Positions 29,514-38,490 of a stretch of DNA of 64,000 nucleotides are shown piece by piece. The notes under the pieces were generated by a model. That model was not told the origin of the DNA. It searched no databases and saw only the letters and a program-made list of their open reading frames with translations. Source of the DNA: Salinicoccus luteus DSM 17002 (GTDB lineage: Bacteria > Bacillota > Bacilli > Staphylococcales > Salinicoccaceae); assembly GCF_000712035.1 (NCBI RefSeq), contig NZ_KL544008.1:615607-679606 (forward strand), in the 5' to 3' direction. How positions within the stretch are numbered: position 1 is the stretch's first letter; each line of letters opens with the position of its first letter. The position numbers and the translations under genes were made by a program.

Positions 29514-30866
29514 ATGAGCGAAAAAACAATCGCATTCCATACATTAGGCTGTAAAGTGAACCATTATGAGACAGAAGCGATGTGGCAGCTCTTCAAGGGC
29601 GAAGGCTACGACCGCGTCGACTTCACTCAGAATGCGGATGTATTCGTCATCAACACATGCACAGTGACGAATACGGGCGACAAGAAGAGCAGGCAGGTCA
29701 TCAGACGTGCCATCCGCAACAATCCGGACGCCGTCGTCTGCGTTACGGGCTGCTATGCCCAGACGGCACCGAAGGATATAATGAATATCCCCGGTGTTGA
29801 CATCATCATCGGCACCGAAGACCGCGACAAACTGATTGATTATGTGAACCAGTATCATGAGGAGCGCCAACCAATCAACGGCGTGAAGAACATCATGAAG
29901 AAGCGTACATACGAAGAGATGGATGTGCCTTATTTCACAGACCGTACCCGCGCAACATTGAAGATCCAGGAAGGCTGCAACAACTTCTGCACCTTCTGCA
30001 TCATCCCTTGGGCCAGAGGGCTCATGCGTTCCCGGGACCCTGAAAAGGTCGTGGAACAGGCGCAGCAGCTCGTGGATCAGGGTTATAAGGAGATTGTCCT
30101 TACAGGCATCCATACCGGTGGATACGGAGAGGACCTCAAGGACTACAACCTTGCACAACTGCTTCGTGACCTAGAACAAGTCGATGGACTGAACCGCCTG
30201 CGCATCTCCAGTATCGAGGCGAGTCAGCTGACGGACGAAGTAATCGATGTCATCAATGATTCCAACAAGATTGTCCGCCACCTCCATATACCGATCCAGT
30301 CCGGAAGTGATACCGTACTTAAGCGCATGCGCAGAAAATACACGATGGAATTCTTCGAATCCCGCATCATCAAGCTGAAGGAAATCATGCCGAACGTCGC
30401 GATCACAAGCGATGTCATCGTCGGTTTCCCGGGTGAGACGGAAGAGGAGTTCATGGAAACATTCGACTTCATCAAAAAGCACCACTTCTCAGAACTGCAC
30501 GTCTTCCCATATTCCATCAGGACGGGTACACCGGCAGCACGGATGACCGATCAGGTGGATGAGGGGACGAAAAATGAGCGGGTTCATCGTCTGATTGAAC
30601 TGTCAAACGAACTTGCAACTTCATATGCAGAACAGTTCAAGGACAACGTACTCGAAATCATCCCTGAAGAGGAGAAGGACGGCAAACTCATCGGCCACTC
30701 CGACAACTACCTCAAGGTGGAGGTCGAAGGAGACCCTTCACTGACCGGGGAGCTTGTCAAAGTGAAGATCACCGAACCGGGCTACCCAGTGAGCAGGGGT
30801 GAGGTCGTCAAGGTACTTGAGAAGCCGATGGTCAAAGCCTATGCCTATCTCGAACGCACTATCTGA
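29514..30866 (+). CDS. mtaB: tRNA t6A37 methylthiotransferase MtaB
   Basis: A radical SAM methylthiotransferase converting t6A37 to ms2t6A in tRNAs. The N-terminal domain supplies three cluster cysteines (LGCKVNHYE, NTCTVTNTG, VTGCYAQ), the radical SAM motif is EGCNNFCTFCIIP (CxxxCxxC), and a C-terminal TRAM domain ends the protein. At 450 aa it is full length. The Shine-Dalgarno before the ATG is weak. Confidence 0.96.
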   Translation: MSEKTIAFHTLGCKVNHYETEAMWQLFKGEGYDRVDFTQNADVFVINTCTVTNTGDKKSRQVIRRAIRNNPDAVVCVTGCYAQTAPKDIMNIPGVDIIIGTEDRDKLIDYVNQYHEERQPINGVKNIMKKRTYEEMDVPYFTDRTRATLKIQEGCNNFCTFCIIPWARGLMRSRDPEKVVEQAQQLVDQGYKEIVLTGIHTGGYGEDLKDYNLAQLLRDLEQVDGLNRLRISSIEASQLTDEVIDVINDSNKIVRHLHIPIQSGSDTVLKRMRRKYTMEFFESRIIKLKEIMPNVAITSDVIVGFPGETEEEFMETFDFIKKHHFSELHVFPYSIRTGTPAARMTDQVDEGTKNERVHRLIELSNELATSYAEQFKDNVLEIIPEEEKDGKLIGHSDNYLKVEVEGDPSLTGELVKVKITEPGYPVSRGEVVKVLEKPMVKAYAYLERTI

Positions 30867-30940
30867 TGTATGAATGGTCCAACTAGTATATAATGGAACA
30901 GGACCGAACAACCGATCCCAACAACTAATGGAGTGATACT

Positions 30941-31606
30941 ATGGAACTATCGAAATATATCGATCATACACTGCTTAAACCGGCAGCAACCCAGGACCAG
31001 ATCTTCGAGCTGTGCCAGGAAGCAATGGAATACAATTTCTGCAGCGTGTGCATCAACCCGACATGGGTTTCAACATGCAAAGATCTGCTTAAGGAGAGCG
31101 ATGTCAAAGTATGTACCGTCATCGGCTTTCCGCTTGGAGCGACGACATCTGAGGTCAAGGCCTTTGAAACGATGAATGCCATCCAGAATGGTGCCGACGA
31201 AGTCGATATGGTCATCAATATCGGTGCATTAAAATCCGGCAATGAAGACCTTGTCTACAATGACATCAAAGCTGTCTGCGATGCAGCCGGACAGGAAGTG
31301 ATCGTCAAGGTCATTATAGAAACTGCACTGCTCGACAGCGACGAAATCGTCAAAGCGTGTGAACTGAGCAAAAAATGCGGAGCAGACTTCGTCAAGACTT
31401 CCACCGGTTTCAATGGGGAAGGTGCCAAAGCGGAGGATGTCGCCCTGATGCGCATGACGGTCGGAGAAGATATGGGTGTCAAGGCAAGCGGCGGTGTACG
31501 TTCATTCGAAGACGCCAGAATCATGATTGAAAGCGGTGCAACACGAATCGGTGCATCAAGCGGGAAAGAGATCGTCAGCGGCGGCACAAGTGAGAGCAGT
31601 TATTGA
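30941..31606 (+). CDS. deoC: Deoxyribose-phosphate aldolase
   Basis: It cleaves 2-deoxyribose-5-phosphate to glyceraldehyde-3-phosphate and acetaldehyde in nucleoside catabolism. [12 protein letters not shown] at the N-terminus, the [13 protein letters not shown] strand and the Schiff-base Lys in FVKTSTGF are conserved, as is [12 protein letters not shown]. At 221 aa it is typical. A TATAAT at 30889-30894 may give it a separate promoter. Other deo genes are not adjacent. Confidence 0.95.
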   Translation: MELSKYIDHTLLKPAATQDQIFELCQEAMEYNFCSVCINPTWVSTCKDLLKESDVKVCTVIGFPLGATTSEVKAFETMNAIQNGADEVDMVINIGALKSGNEDLVYNDIKAVCDAAGQEVIVKVIIETALLDSDEIVKACELSKKCGADFVKTSTGFNGEGAKAEDVALMRMTVGEDMGVKASGGVRSFEDARIMIESGATRIGASSGKEIVSGGTSESSY

Positions 31607-31614
31607 ATTAGCAG

Positions 31615-31643
31615 TTGACCCGCTTTTTACAATATATTATAAT
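31615..31643 (+). promoter_or_regulatory. promoter of rpsU
   Basis: TTGACC (31615-31620) and a perfect TATAAT (31638-31643) are separated by exactly 17 bp, leaving a leader of about 60 nt before rpsU. Confidence 0.85.
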
Positions 31644-31707
31644 GTGTGAGTACATAGTAATAGCTATGTAAAAGTAAGGTTTTTGTTATCCGGAGGGAGG
31701 GAAGACG

Positions 31708-31884
31708 ATGTCTAAAACAGTAGTTAAAAAGAACGAACCTATTGAAGACGCGCTGCGTCGTTTCAAACGCACAGTTTCTAAAAGCGGTACGATCCAGGAA
31801 GCTCGTAAGAGAGAATTCTACGAAAAGCCTAGCGTAAAGCGTAAGAAGAAATCTGAAGCTGCCCGTAAGCGTAAATTCAAATAG
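31708..31884 (+). CDS. rpsU: 30S ribosomal protein bS21
   Basis: A 58-aa basic protein, [20 protein letters not shown]..., with the conserved [20 protein letters not shown] and a C-terminus rich in K and R. Strong GGAGGGAGG lies upstream of the ATG. It is monocistronic between a consensus promoter and a terminator. The yqeY gene that often follows it in Bacillales is absent here. Confidence 0.97.
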   Translation: MSKTVVKKNEPIEDALRRFKRTVSKSGTIQEARKREFYEKPSVKRKKKSEAARKRKFK

Positions 31885-31913
31885 TTCGACTCCCTCTGAT
31901 AATCACGATATAG

Positions 31914-31940
31914 AGACAGCACACTGTGCTGTCTTTTTTT
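31914..31940 (+). terminator. terminator after rpsU
   Basis: The dyad AGACAGC...GCTGTCT (extendable to GACAGCACA / TGTGCTGTC) is followed by TTTTTTT. Confidence 0.85.
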
Positions 31941-32001
31941 GTGCAATCAATTTAATAATATAGCGGTTTCATGTATAATGAAGTTAATGGAGGGGATTAC
32001 A

Positions 32002-32685
32002 ATGGCTCTAGTTCAGGCATTTTTGATAGGGAATATTCTGACTGCCTTCAGAGATGTAGTCACGATGCCATTGGTTGCCTTTATTTTATTAGCGATATTC
32101 TTCCTGGGGCTGATTTATCAGCTCTTTTCCGAAAGAGTCAGTATCATCGGTATACTTTCAATACTCTCCATCATCGTCTACTATGCAGGACATCTTCTCA
32201 TCGGTGAATATAACGGAATCGTGCTTGCCCTTTTCATCATCGGTACCCTCTTCATAATTGTGGGACTTTTCATGACTGGGAGTTTCCTCGCCCTGACAGG
32301 CGGGATCATAATAATAATAAGTATGGTTCTGGTGAGCGGCAGTGCGCTTCTGTTCAGCTTTTACATTCTCGTCATCATTTTTCTAGCTATAATCGAGTGG
32401 GTGATATTTGTGAAAAAGAAAAAGAGTAAGCTGCCATTCCTCAATCGTCTGATTCTGAGGGATGCGACAGATGCAGAATCGGGTTATACATCATTCGATG
32501 ACAGATCCTATCTGCTCGGCGAGACAGCCAAGACCGTCACACCGCTCCGGCCCTCGGGCACGATAAGATATGGGGACGAGCGGATCGACGCCGTGGCGGA
32601 AGGCGGCTATATCGCCGGGGATGTTGAAGTTAAAGTGATACATGTTGAAGGAACCAGGGTTGTAGTACGTCCACTGGAAGAATAA
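32002..32685 (+). CDS. NfeD family membrane protein
   Basis: A short NfeD-type protein that usually partners a flotillin/SPFH protein in membrane microdomains. Four to five hydrophobic segments span about residues 15-145, and a C-terminal OB-fold domain ([39 protein letters not shown]) ends the protein. The open frame starts at 31939, but ATG 32002 has a GGAGGGG site and gives 227 aa. It lacks the N-terminal protease domain of long NfeD (B. subtilis YqeZ). floA follows 19 nt later. Confidence 0.9.
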   Translation: MALVQAFLIGNILTAFRDVVTMPLVAFILLAIFFLGLIYQLFSERVSIIGILSILSIIVYYAGHLLIGEYNGIVLALFIIGTLFIIVGLFMTGSFLALTGGIIIIISMVLVSGSALLFSFYILVIIFLAIIEWVIFVKKKKSKLPFLNRLILRDATDAESGYTSFDDRSYLLGETAKTVTPLRPSGTIRYGDERIDAVAEGGYIAGDVEVKVIHVEGTRVVVRPLEE

Positions 32686-32704
32686 TTTAAAAGGAGCGTT
32701 TTAC

Positions 32705-33715
32705 ATGAATCTAATGTTTATCACCGGTTCAAGTCTGATGATAATATTCCTTATTGTCATCGCATTCATCGTCATTTCCTTCCTCCTATCCTTTGTACCG
32801 ATCGGTCTATGGATTTCAGCCATTGCCGCCGGTGTGAATGTGGGAATCTTCTCCCTTGTCGGGATGAGATTGAGAAGGGTCAAGCCGAAGCGTGTAATTG
32901 AACCAATGATCAAGGCGCATAAGGCTGGACTAAAAGTCACTACAAACCAGCTCGAGTCCCACTTCCTGGCAGGTGGTAATGTAGACCGTGTCGTTGATGC
33001 ACTGATCGCGGCGCAGCGTGCAGACATAAATCTGACTTTCGAAAGATGTGCGGCAATCGACCTTGCTGGTCGTGACGTACTTGAAGCCGTACAGATGAGC
33101 GTCAATCCGAAAGTCATCGAGACGCCTTTCATTGCCGGTGTTGCGATGGATGGTATCGAAGTGAAGGCGAAAGCACGTATTACAGTGCGTGCGAATATTG
33201 AGCGTCTCGTCGGTGGTGCCGGTGAAGATACGATTGTCGCCCGTGTCGGCGAAGGCATCGTATCAACAATCGGTTCTTCCAACAAACATACTGCAGTACT
33301 CGAGAATCCGGACAGCATTTCCCAGACCGTCCTTTCAAAAGGCCTCGATTCCGGTACAGCATTTGAAATCCTGTCCATAGATATCGCGGATGTGGACATC
33401 GGCAAGAACATCGGTGCCGATCTCCAGACTGAACAGGCTGTGGCAGATAAGAATATTGCACAGGCAAAAGCCGAAGAACGTCGTGCAATGGCCGTAGCAC
33501 AAGAACAGGAAATGAAAGCACGTGTTCAAGAGATGAGGGCGAAAGTTGTAGAAGCCGAGTCCGAAGTGCCTCTTGCATTTGCCCAGGCACTCAAAAGTGG
33601 AAATATCGGCGTAAGCGACTACTACAACCTTAAAAACGTCGAAGCGGATACGAACATGAGGGATTCAATCAACAAGATGACTGATCCGACACGCGATACC
33701 CAAGACGATGAATAG
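32705..33715 (+). CDS. floA: Flotillin-like protein FloA
   Basis: A lipid-raft scaffold protein. An N-terminal hydrophobic stretch (about residues 5-55) anchors it. An SPFH/band-7 core ([40 protein letters not shown]) and an Ala/Glu-rich coiled coil ([18 protein letters not shown]) follow. At 336 aa it is typical for FloA/YqfA. It lies between nfeD and an uncharacterised basic protein in one operon. Confidence 0.96.
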   Translation: MNLMFITGSSLMIIFLIVIAFIVISFLLSFVPIGLWISAIAAGVNVGIFSLVGMRLRRVKPKRVIEPMIKAHKAGLKVTTNQLESHFLAGGNVDRVVDALIAAQRADINLTFERCAAIDLAGRDVLEAVQMSVNPKVIETPFIAGVAMDGIEVKAKARITVRANIERLVGGAGEDTIVARVGEGIVSTIGSSNKHTAVLENPDSISQTVLSKGLDSGTAFEILSIDIADVDIGKNIGADLQTEQAVADKNIAQAKAEERRAMAVAQEQEMKARVQEMRAKVVEAESEVPLAFAQALKSGNIGVSDYYNLKNVEADTNMRDSINKMTDPTRDTQDDE

Positions 33716-33726
33716 GCTGTGATAAT

Positions 33727-34395
33727 ATGGAAATACTCCCTCTGCTTATCTTCATAGGCGGCATCATCTACACGGCGATTGCCAGCCAGAAGGATAAAGG
33801 CAAGAAAGAAGAGCGGAATATTGATCCGAGCAAGATGGACCGTCCAACCGGTTCAGCTGCTCCCAGAAGAAGACAATCAAGCTCTGACAATCAGTCAAAA
33901 GGACTTTTTGATGATATGGTCGGAGAGATAGAACGTCGCTTTTCCGGTGAAACAGATCAGACTCCAAAAAGTTCGAGACAGCCTGCACAGGAAGCCAGTC
34001 CATCAAGACCTGCATCCCAACGTGCAGAACGTCAATCGAATCAGCGTCCTATGACCGAGCGGTCATTTGGAAGAAGTCTTGAAGAGAAGGCCAAAGAAAC
34101 GAATGTAGGCAAAAGGGTGGCGGACCCCTATATGCAGAAATCGAGAGAAGTACCACAGGGTCACGATTGGGCCGACAGAGCCCGTGAAGAAGTGAAAAAC
34201 CGTCGGCAAGATCGTGGACAAAGGGATGAGATTGAAACAAGTGCGGTGGGAGAACGCCCCCGCAGGCAACAGAAGTCCGCGGAACCGAAACAGAAGCCGA
34301 AAGTGCAAAAGGAATCCCTTTCCTTTGGTCGCAAGGATATCGTAAATGGTGTCATCTTTTCAGAAATCATCGGAAAACCGAGATCCAGAAGATAA
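33727..34395 (+). CDS. hypothetical membrane-anchored disordered protein of the flotillin operon
   Basis: An N-terminal membrane helix (PLLIFIGGIIYTAIA) is followed by about 170 residues rich in Arg, Gln, Lys, Ser and Pro with no obvious fold. A more ordered C-terminal motif, FGRKDIVNGVIFSEIIGKPR, ends the protein. It starts 11 nt after floA and is closed by a terminator, so it is the third gene of nfeD-floA-X. I do not recognise a characterised family. The layout suggests a membrane-tethered, basic cytoplasmic tail, which might bind RNA, DNA or anionic lipid; that is inference only. Confidence 0.8.
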   Translation: MEILPLLIFIGGIIYTAIASQKDKGKKEERNIDPSKMDRPTGSAAPRRRQSSSDNQSKGLFDDMVGEIERRFSGETDQTPKSSRQPAQEASPSRPASQRAERQSNQRPMTERSFGRSLEEKAKETNVGKRVADPYMQKSREVPQGHDWADRAREEVKNRRQDRGQRDEIETSAVGERPRRQQKSAEPKQKPKVQKESLSFGRKDIVNGVIFSEIIGKPRSRR

Positions 34396-34424
34396 CGTCA
34401 GCATATGCTGGCGTTTCTTTTTTT
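34394..34424 (+). terminator. terminator of the nfeD-floA operon
   Basis: AACGTCAGCA / TGCTGGCGTT with one mismatch pair, overlapping the stop codon, is followed by TCTTTTTTT. Confidence 0.8.
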
Positions 34425-34440
34425 GCCCTTTTTGATTGTT

Positions 34441-34470
34441 TATGAACGATTATGATTGACTATGATTATA
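34441..34470 (+). repeat. three 10-bp phased TATGA repeats upstream of fruR
   Basis: TATGAACGAT, TATGATTGAC and TATGATTATA lie head to tail with a 10-bp period, one DNA turn. The third merges into a -10-like TATAAA (34467-34472). DeoR-family regulators often bind tandem direct repeats near their own promoter, so this is a candidate FruR operator. Confidence 0.45.
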
Positions 34471-34505
34471 AAATGGAGTATATTTTAATGGAAGAAGGTG
34501 ATGAA

Positions 34506-35255
34506 ATGCTGACCAATCAAAGATACGAGAAAATAATGGACTATTTGAATGCTAATACGATGGCTTCAGTCAATGAGCTTGTAGAAATAACTTCAAGCAG
34601 TGCGCCTACTATTCGTAGGGATCTGACGTATCTTGAAGAAAAGGGGATGCTTGAGCGCATCCATGGCGGGGCTACAATAAGTCAAATTGAAAGGGAAGAA
34701 GATTATGGGGAAAAATCTGTAAGAAATCTTTCCAAAAAAATCAAAATCGCTCAAAAAGCAGCAAGTATGATTGAAGAGGGCGACATCATCTTCATAGATG
34801 CCGGCACGACGACATATGAGATGGTGCCATTCATCTCTCAGCAGAATCTTACAATTGTAACCAATGGTATCACATTGATTGAGCAGCTGGTACGCAATGG
34901 TCATCAGGTCCATGTACTTGGGGGCAGGATCAAACCGGTCACCAAAGCAGTTGTTGGACCTGAAGTGATCGACAAGATCAGCAGGCTGTCGTTTGACAAG
35001 TGTTTCATCGGGGCAAATGCTGCGGATGTGATGCATGGCCTTTCCACTCCCGAAGAGGAGGAGGCGTATATCAAGAGTCGTGCAATCCGCCAGTCCAGGA
35101 ATGCATATGCACTGGTAGACAGCACAAAATTCAATCGTACGGCTTTCATCAGATTTGCCGACATAGAGGATGCATCCATCATCACCGACGATGTGCAGCA
35201 TCCTTTTGTGGAAAAGATAAAATCACGCACTGAAATTTATGGGGGTGAAAAATAA
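34506..35255 (+). CDS. fruR: DeoR-family fructose operon regulator
   Basis: A DeoR/GlpR-type regulator predicted to repress the fru operon and respond to fructose-1-phosphate. The N-terminal HTH is MASVNELVEITSSSAPTIRR, with EEKGMLERIHGGA following. The C-terminal sugar-phosphate domain shows FIDAGTTTYEMV and VTNGI. The open frame begins at 34452, with ATG 34488 a possible alternative. ATG 34506 has AAGGTGA upstream and the usual N-terminus. The stop shares a base with the fruK start. Confidence 0.92.
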   Translation: MLTNQRYEKIMDYLNANTMASVNELVEITSSSAPTIRRDLTYLEEKGMLERIHGGATISQIEREEDYGEKSVRNLSKKIKIAQKAASMIEEGDIIFIDAGTTTYEMVPFISQQNLTIVTNGITLIEQLVRNGHQVHVLGGRIKPVTKAVVGPEVIDKISRLSFDKCFIGANAADVMHGLSTPEEEEAYIKSRAIRQSRNAYALVDSTKFNRTAFIRFADIEDASIITDDVQHPFVEKIKSRTEIYGGEK

Positions 35256-36169
35256 TGATCTATACAGTCACATTCAATCCTTCGGTGGATTATATTGTCC
35301 GCCTGGATGCGCTTGAAATTGGCGCTTTGAACCGGACCAGCGACACTGCAAAATATGCCGGAGGTAAAGGAATTAATGTTTCCAGGATTCTGAATGCCCT
35401 TGAAGTGCCGTCGACCGCACTCGGTTTTGTCGGTGGGTTCACAGGAACTTTCATAGAGGAGACGCTTCAAAGTCAGGGCATCCATCATGACTTCATCAAA
35501 GTTATGGGGGACACGCGCATAAATATTAAATTGAAAACTGGTGAAGAGACGGAAATCAATGCTGCAGGGCCACTGATAGATACTTCCGATATCGATAGGC
35601 TGAAAGACCAGCTATCAAAACTCACCACAGAAGACCATGTCGTATTTGCAGGAAGTGTTCCCTCGGGACACGACAACTTGTACGAAAAACTGGCACAGCT
35701 TCTTGACAGTAAAGGAATAGAGTTCACCATCGATGCCGAAGGCGACAAGCTGACATCGACACTCAAATACAGGCCATATCTGATAAAACCGAACCTGTTT
35801 GAACTTGAAGGCATCACCGGCAAGAAGCCGTCGACCAAAGCTGAGATGATCGAGGCGGCAACGGGACTGCTCGATCTTGGAGCAAAGAATATTCTGCTCA
35901 CCCTCGGCAGCGATGGTGCGCTATTCATCAATCCGGAGCATAGGTACTATGTCCCGTCGCCGGAAGGAACGTTGAAGAATTCGGTCGGCGCCGGGGATTC
36001 TACTGTTGCCGGTTTCATCAGCAGAAAAGGGCATCCCATCACGGAACAGCTCAGATATGCCATAGCATGCGGCAGCGCCACGGCGTTCAGTGATGATCTT
36101 GCCACACGTGGGGACATAGAAGCACTGCTTGACCAGATAGAAATCCAGACGATAGAAGAGGTGAAATGA
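35255..36169 (+). CDS. fruK: 1-phosphofructokinase
   Basis: A PfkB-family kinase that phosphorylates fructose-1-phosphate to fructose-1,6-bisphosphate. IYTVTFNPSVDYIV, the substrate motif GGKGINVSRIL and the catalytic GAGDSTVAGF are present. At 304 aa it is full length. It overlaps fruR by one base and fruA by 4 nt, so the three genes are one translationally coupled operon. Confidence 0.96.
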   Translation: MIYTVTFNPSVDYIVRLDALEIGALNRTSDTAKYAGGKGINVSRILNALEVPSTALGFVGGFTGTFIEETLQSQGIHHDFIKVMGDTRINIKLKTGEETEINAAGPLIDTSDIDRLKDQLSKLTTEDHVVFAGSVPSGHDNLYEKLAQLLDSKGIEFTIDAEGDKLTSTLKYRPYLIKPNLFELEGITGKKPSTKAEMIEAATGLLDLGAKNILLTLGSDGALFINPEHRYYVPSPEGTLKNSVGAGDSTVAGFISRKGHPITEQLRYAIACGSATAFSDDLATRGDIEALLDQIEIQTIEEVK

Positions 36170-38040
36170 TGAGAATTACAGAACTTTTGACTAAAGACAC
36201 TATCAATATGAACGTCCGTGCATCAGAAAAGGATGCTGTCATCACGGAACTGGTGGAAGGGCTGCATGAAGCAGGAAAGATTTCCGAAAAGGATAAGTTC
36301 CAGGAAGCCATCCATAGACGGGAGTCACAAAGTACGACGGGCGTGGGTGATGGCATCGCAATACCCCATGCGCAGACTGCGGAAGTGCTTGAGCCGGCGA
36401 TCATGTTCGGGCGCAGCCAGGAAGGCATCGACTATGCTTCCATGGACGGTCAGCCGGCATATCTGTTCTTTATGATCGCCGCGCCCGAGGGTCAGGCGAC
36501 TACGCACCTGGATGCGCTGGCGAAACTGTCCACCATACTGATGAATGACGATGCAAGAAACCAGCTGATGAATGCTTCCACAAAAGATGAAGTCATCGAA
36601 ACGATCGATGCTTTCGACGACTCCGAGCCGACGGAGGATGCTGTTTCGGAACCATCCGACCGTCCGTTCATCTTGGGTGTCACAGCTTGTCCAACAGGAA
36701 TAGCGCACACCTACATGGCAGCTGATGCACTGAAGAAAAAGGCAGGGGAAATGGGTTACGACATCAAGGTCGAAACGAACGGGTCTGCAGGCGTGAAAAA
36801 TGAACTTACTGATGAGGATATCGCCCGTGCTACAGGCATCATCGTCGCAGCAGATACAAATGTCCAGATGGGACGCTTTGATGGCAAGAATGTCGTCGAA
36901 GCCCCTGTGGCAGATGGAATCAAGCGACCTGATGAATTGATCAGCCAAGCTCTCGACACATCGAGGGCACCATACCGTGCAGAACAGTCCAAAAAGCAGA
37001 TGGAAGGAGAGAAGGGTGCCAAAGGCAAACCTTCCATCTATAAGCATCTGATGAACGGGGTCTCCAACATGCTGCCGTTCGTTGTTGCCGGAGGTATACT
37101 GATTGCAATCAGCTTCATGTTCGGCATCCACTCCGCCGATCCGGAACACGCACAGTACAATCCACTTGCAGAGATGATCAACTTCATCGGCAGCAATGCA
37201 TTCCAACTGATGATTCCGATTCTCGCCGGTTTCATCGCAATGAGTATCGCGGACAGGCCTGGCCTTGCTCCCGGTATGATTGGAGGACTCATGGCATCGA
37301 CAATGGGTTCAGGCTTCCTCGGTGGTCTGATTGCAGGTTTTCTCGCTGGCTATCTCATGGTCGGAATCAAGAAGCTGCTTGAAGGGCTGCCACAGGTGCT
37401 CGATGGACTGAAACCTGTATTGCTCTATCCGTTGATTGGTGTATTCCTGACAGGTATCATCATGTACTACATTGTAGATCCTCCAGCTACGGCACTCAAT
37501 GACTGGATGAATACGACGCTAAGCAATATGAGCGGCAGCAACATCATTCTCCTCGGTGCGATTGTTGGCGGCATGATGGCTATAGATATGGGTGGCCCAA
37601 TCAACAAGGCGGCCTATGCTTTTGGTATCGCAGCACTGTCTGCGAACAACCCTGAACCGATCACCGCAGCAATGATTGGCGGCATGGTTCCGCCACTTGC
37701 GATTGCGGTCGCAACAATGGTATTCAGAAACAGGTTTACACAGGTGGAAAGATCGTCCGGTCCAACCAATCTGATCATGGGCGCCTCCTTCATCACTGAA
37801 GGTGCCATCCCGTTTGCAGCCGCCGATCCGCTTCGAGTCATTCCGTCTATGGTCGTTGGCTCTGCAACAGCAGGTGCCCTTGCCATGGCATTCGCAACGA
37901 CGATCAATGCACCGCATGGCGGGCTGTTCGTTGCACTGACGATCGGAGAAGGCAGACTCATGTTCCTGCTTTCACTTCTCATAGGTACACTCATTGGTGC
38001 AGTAATGCTTGGACTGTTGAAAAAACCGATTAGACAATAA
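36166..38040 (+). CDS. fruA: PTS fructose transporter subunit IIABC
   Basis: It imports fructose as fructose-1-phosphate. The order is EIIA (about 1-145, phosphorylated His68 in IPHAQT), EIIB (about 165-265, Cys175 in TACPTGIAHTYMAA) and a membrane EIIC (about 290-620, with GGMMAIDMGGPINKAAYAF). At 624 aa it is a normal fused transporter. Two ATGs are adjacent at 36166 and 36169. It is closed by a long perfect hairpin terminator. Confidence 0.97.
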   Translation: MMRITELLTKDTINMNVRASEKDAVITELVEGLHEAGKISEKDKFQEAIHRRESQSTTGVGDGIAIPHAQTAEVLEPAIMFGRSQEGIDYASMDGQPAYLFFMIAAPEGQATTHLDALAKLSTILMNDDARNQLMNASTKDEVIETIDAFDDSEPTEDAVSEPSDRPFILGVTACPTGIAHTYMAADALKKKAGEMGYDIKVETNGSAGVKNELTDEDIARATGIIVAADTNVQMGRFDGKNVVEAPVADGIKRPDELISQALDTSRAPYRAEQSKKQMEGEKGAKGKPSIYKHLMNGVSNMLPFVVAGGILIAISFMFGIHSADPEHAQYNPLAEMINFIGSNAFQLMIPILAGFIAMSIADRPGLAPGMIGGLMASTMGSGFLGGLIAGFLAGYLMVGIKKLLEGLPQVLDGLKPVLLYPLIGVFLTGIIMYYIVDPPATALNDWMNTTLSNMSGSNIILLGAIVGGMMAIDMGGPINKAAYAFGIAALSANNPEPITAAMIGGMVPPLAIAVATMVFRNRFTQVERSSGPTNLIMGASFITEGAIPFAAADPLRVIPSMVVGSATAGALAMAFATTINAPHGGLFVALTIGEGRLMFLLSLLIGTLIGAVMLGLLKKPIRQ

Positions 38041-38043
38041 AAT

Positions 38044-38090
38044 AAAGAAGTCCCGCATGAAAATATTTTCATGCGGGACTTCTTTTTTAA
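38044..38090. terminator. strong bidirectional terminator after fruA
   Basis: Near-perfect arms of about 18-20 bp (AAGAAGTCCCGCATGAAAA and its complement) are followed by TTTTTT. A-runs on the other side also serve the convergent gene at 38109. Confidence 0.9.
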
Positions 38091-38108
38091 TTCAATATCC
38101 TATCATCT

Positions 38109-38294
38109 TCAAGTGGTGAACAGTCTGACGATCAAGCCCAGAAGTGCTACAACAGAAACTGCCCCGAGGCCTGCAAGTGCGATAATCTGCAATACACTCG
38201 CCGTATTGTTGACCGCAATATTATATGCTCCACTAGCTAAGACGATAAGTGCTACAGCAATCAATATATACAGTATTGTGCTGCTGCTTCTCAT
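38109..38294 (-). CDS. 61-aa two-helix membrane protein
   Basis: It has two hydrophobic helices (about residues 7-28 and 35-58) joined by the polar segment SGAYNIAVNNTA. GGGG lies upstream of the ATG. The function is unknown. The same loop pattern (SGxYNxxxNNTA) recurs in the 63-aa protein at 61712-61903, so the two are probably paralogues. It converges with fruA and diverges from copB. Confidence 0.72.
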   Translation of the reverse strand: MRSSSTILYILIAVALIVLASGAYNIAVNNTASVLQIIALAGLGAVSVVALLGLIVRLFTT

Positions 38295-38434
38295 ATTAAA
38301 ACCCCTTATAGGAATAGAAATCGTTGCTCTTGATTGTCATTCCATTCTAACATATGGTTCCTTTCCCTGAAAAATTCATATGTTGTGTTCATTCAAATGA
38401 TTTTATGCCCGCCTGATAAGCATTAGGTTTGTTT

Positions 38435-38459
38435 AATTATACCCTATAGGGGTATAATT
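38435..38459 (+). promoter_or_regulatory. CsoR-like copper operator upstream of copB
   Basis: AATTATACCC-TATAG-GGGTATAATT is a perfect 10-bp inverted repeat around 5 bp. It has the TACCC/GGGTA core of CsoR sites, and its right arm contains a TATAAT (38453-38458) that would be the -10 box. CsoR without copper would occlude it. Confidence 0.75.
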
Positions 38460-38490
38460 CGGGTGAAATGATATATTAGGGAGTGATAGG

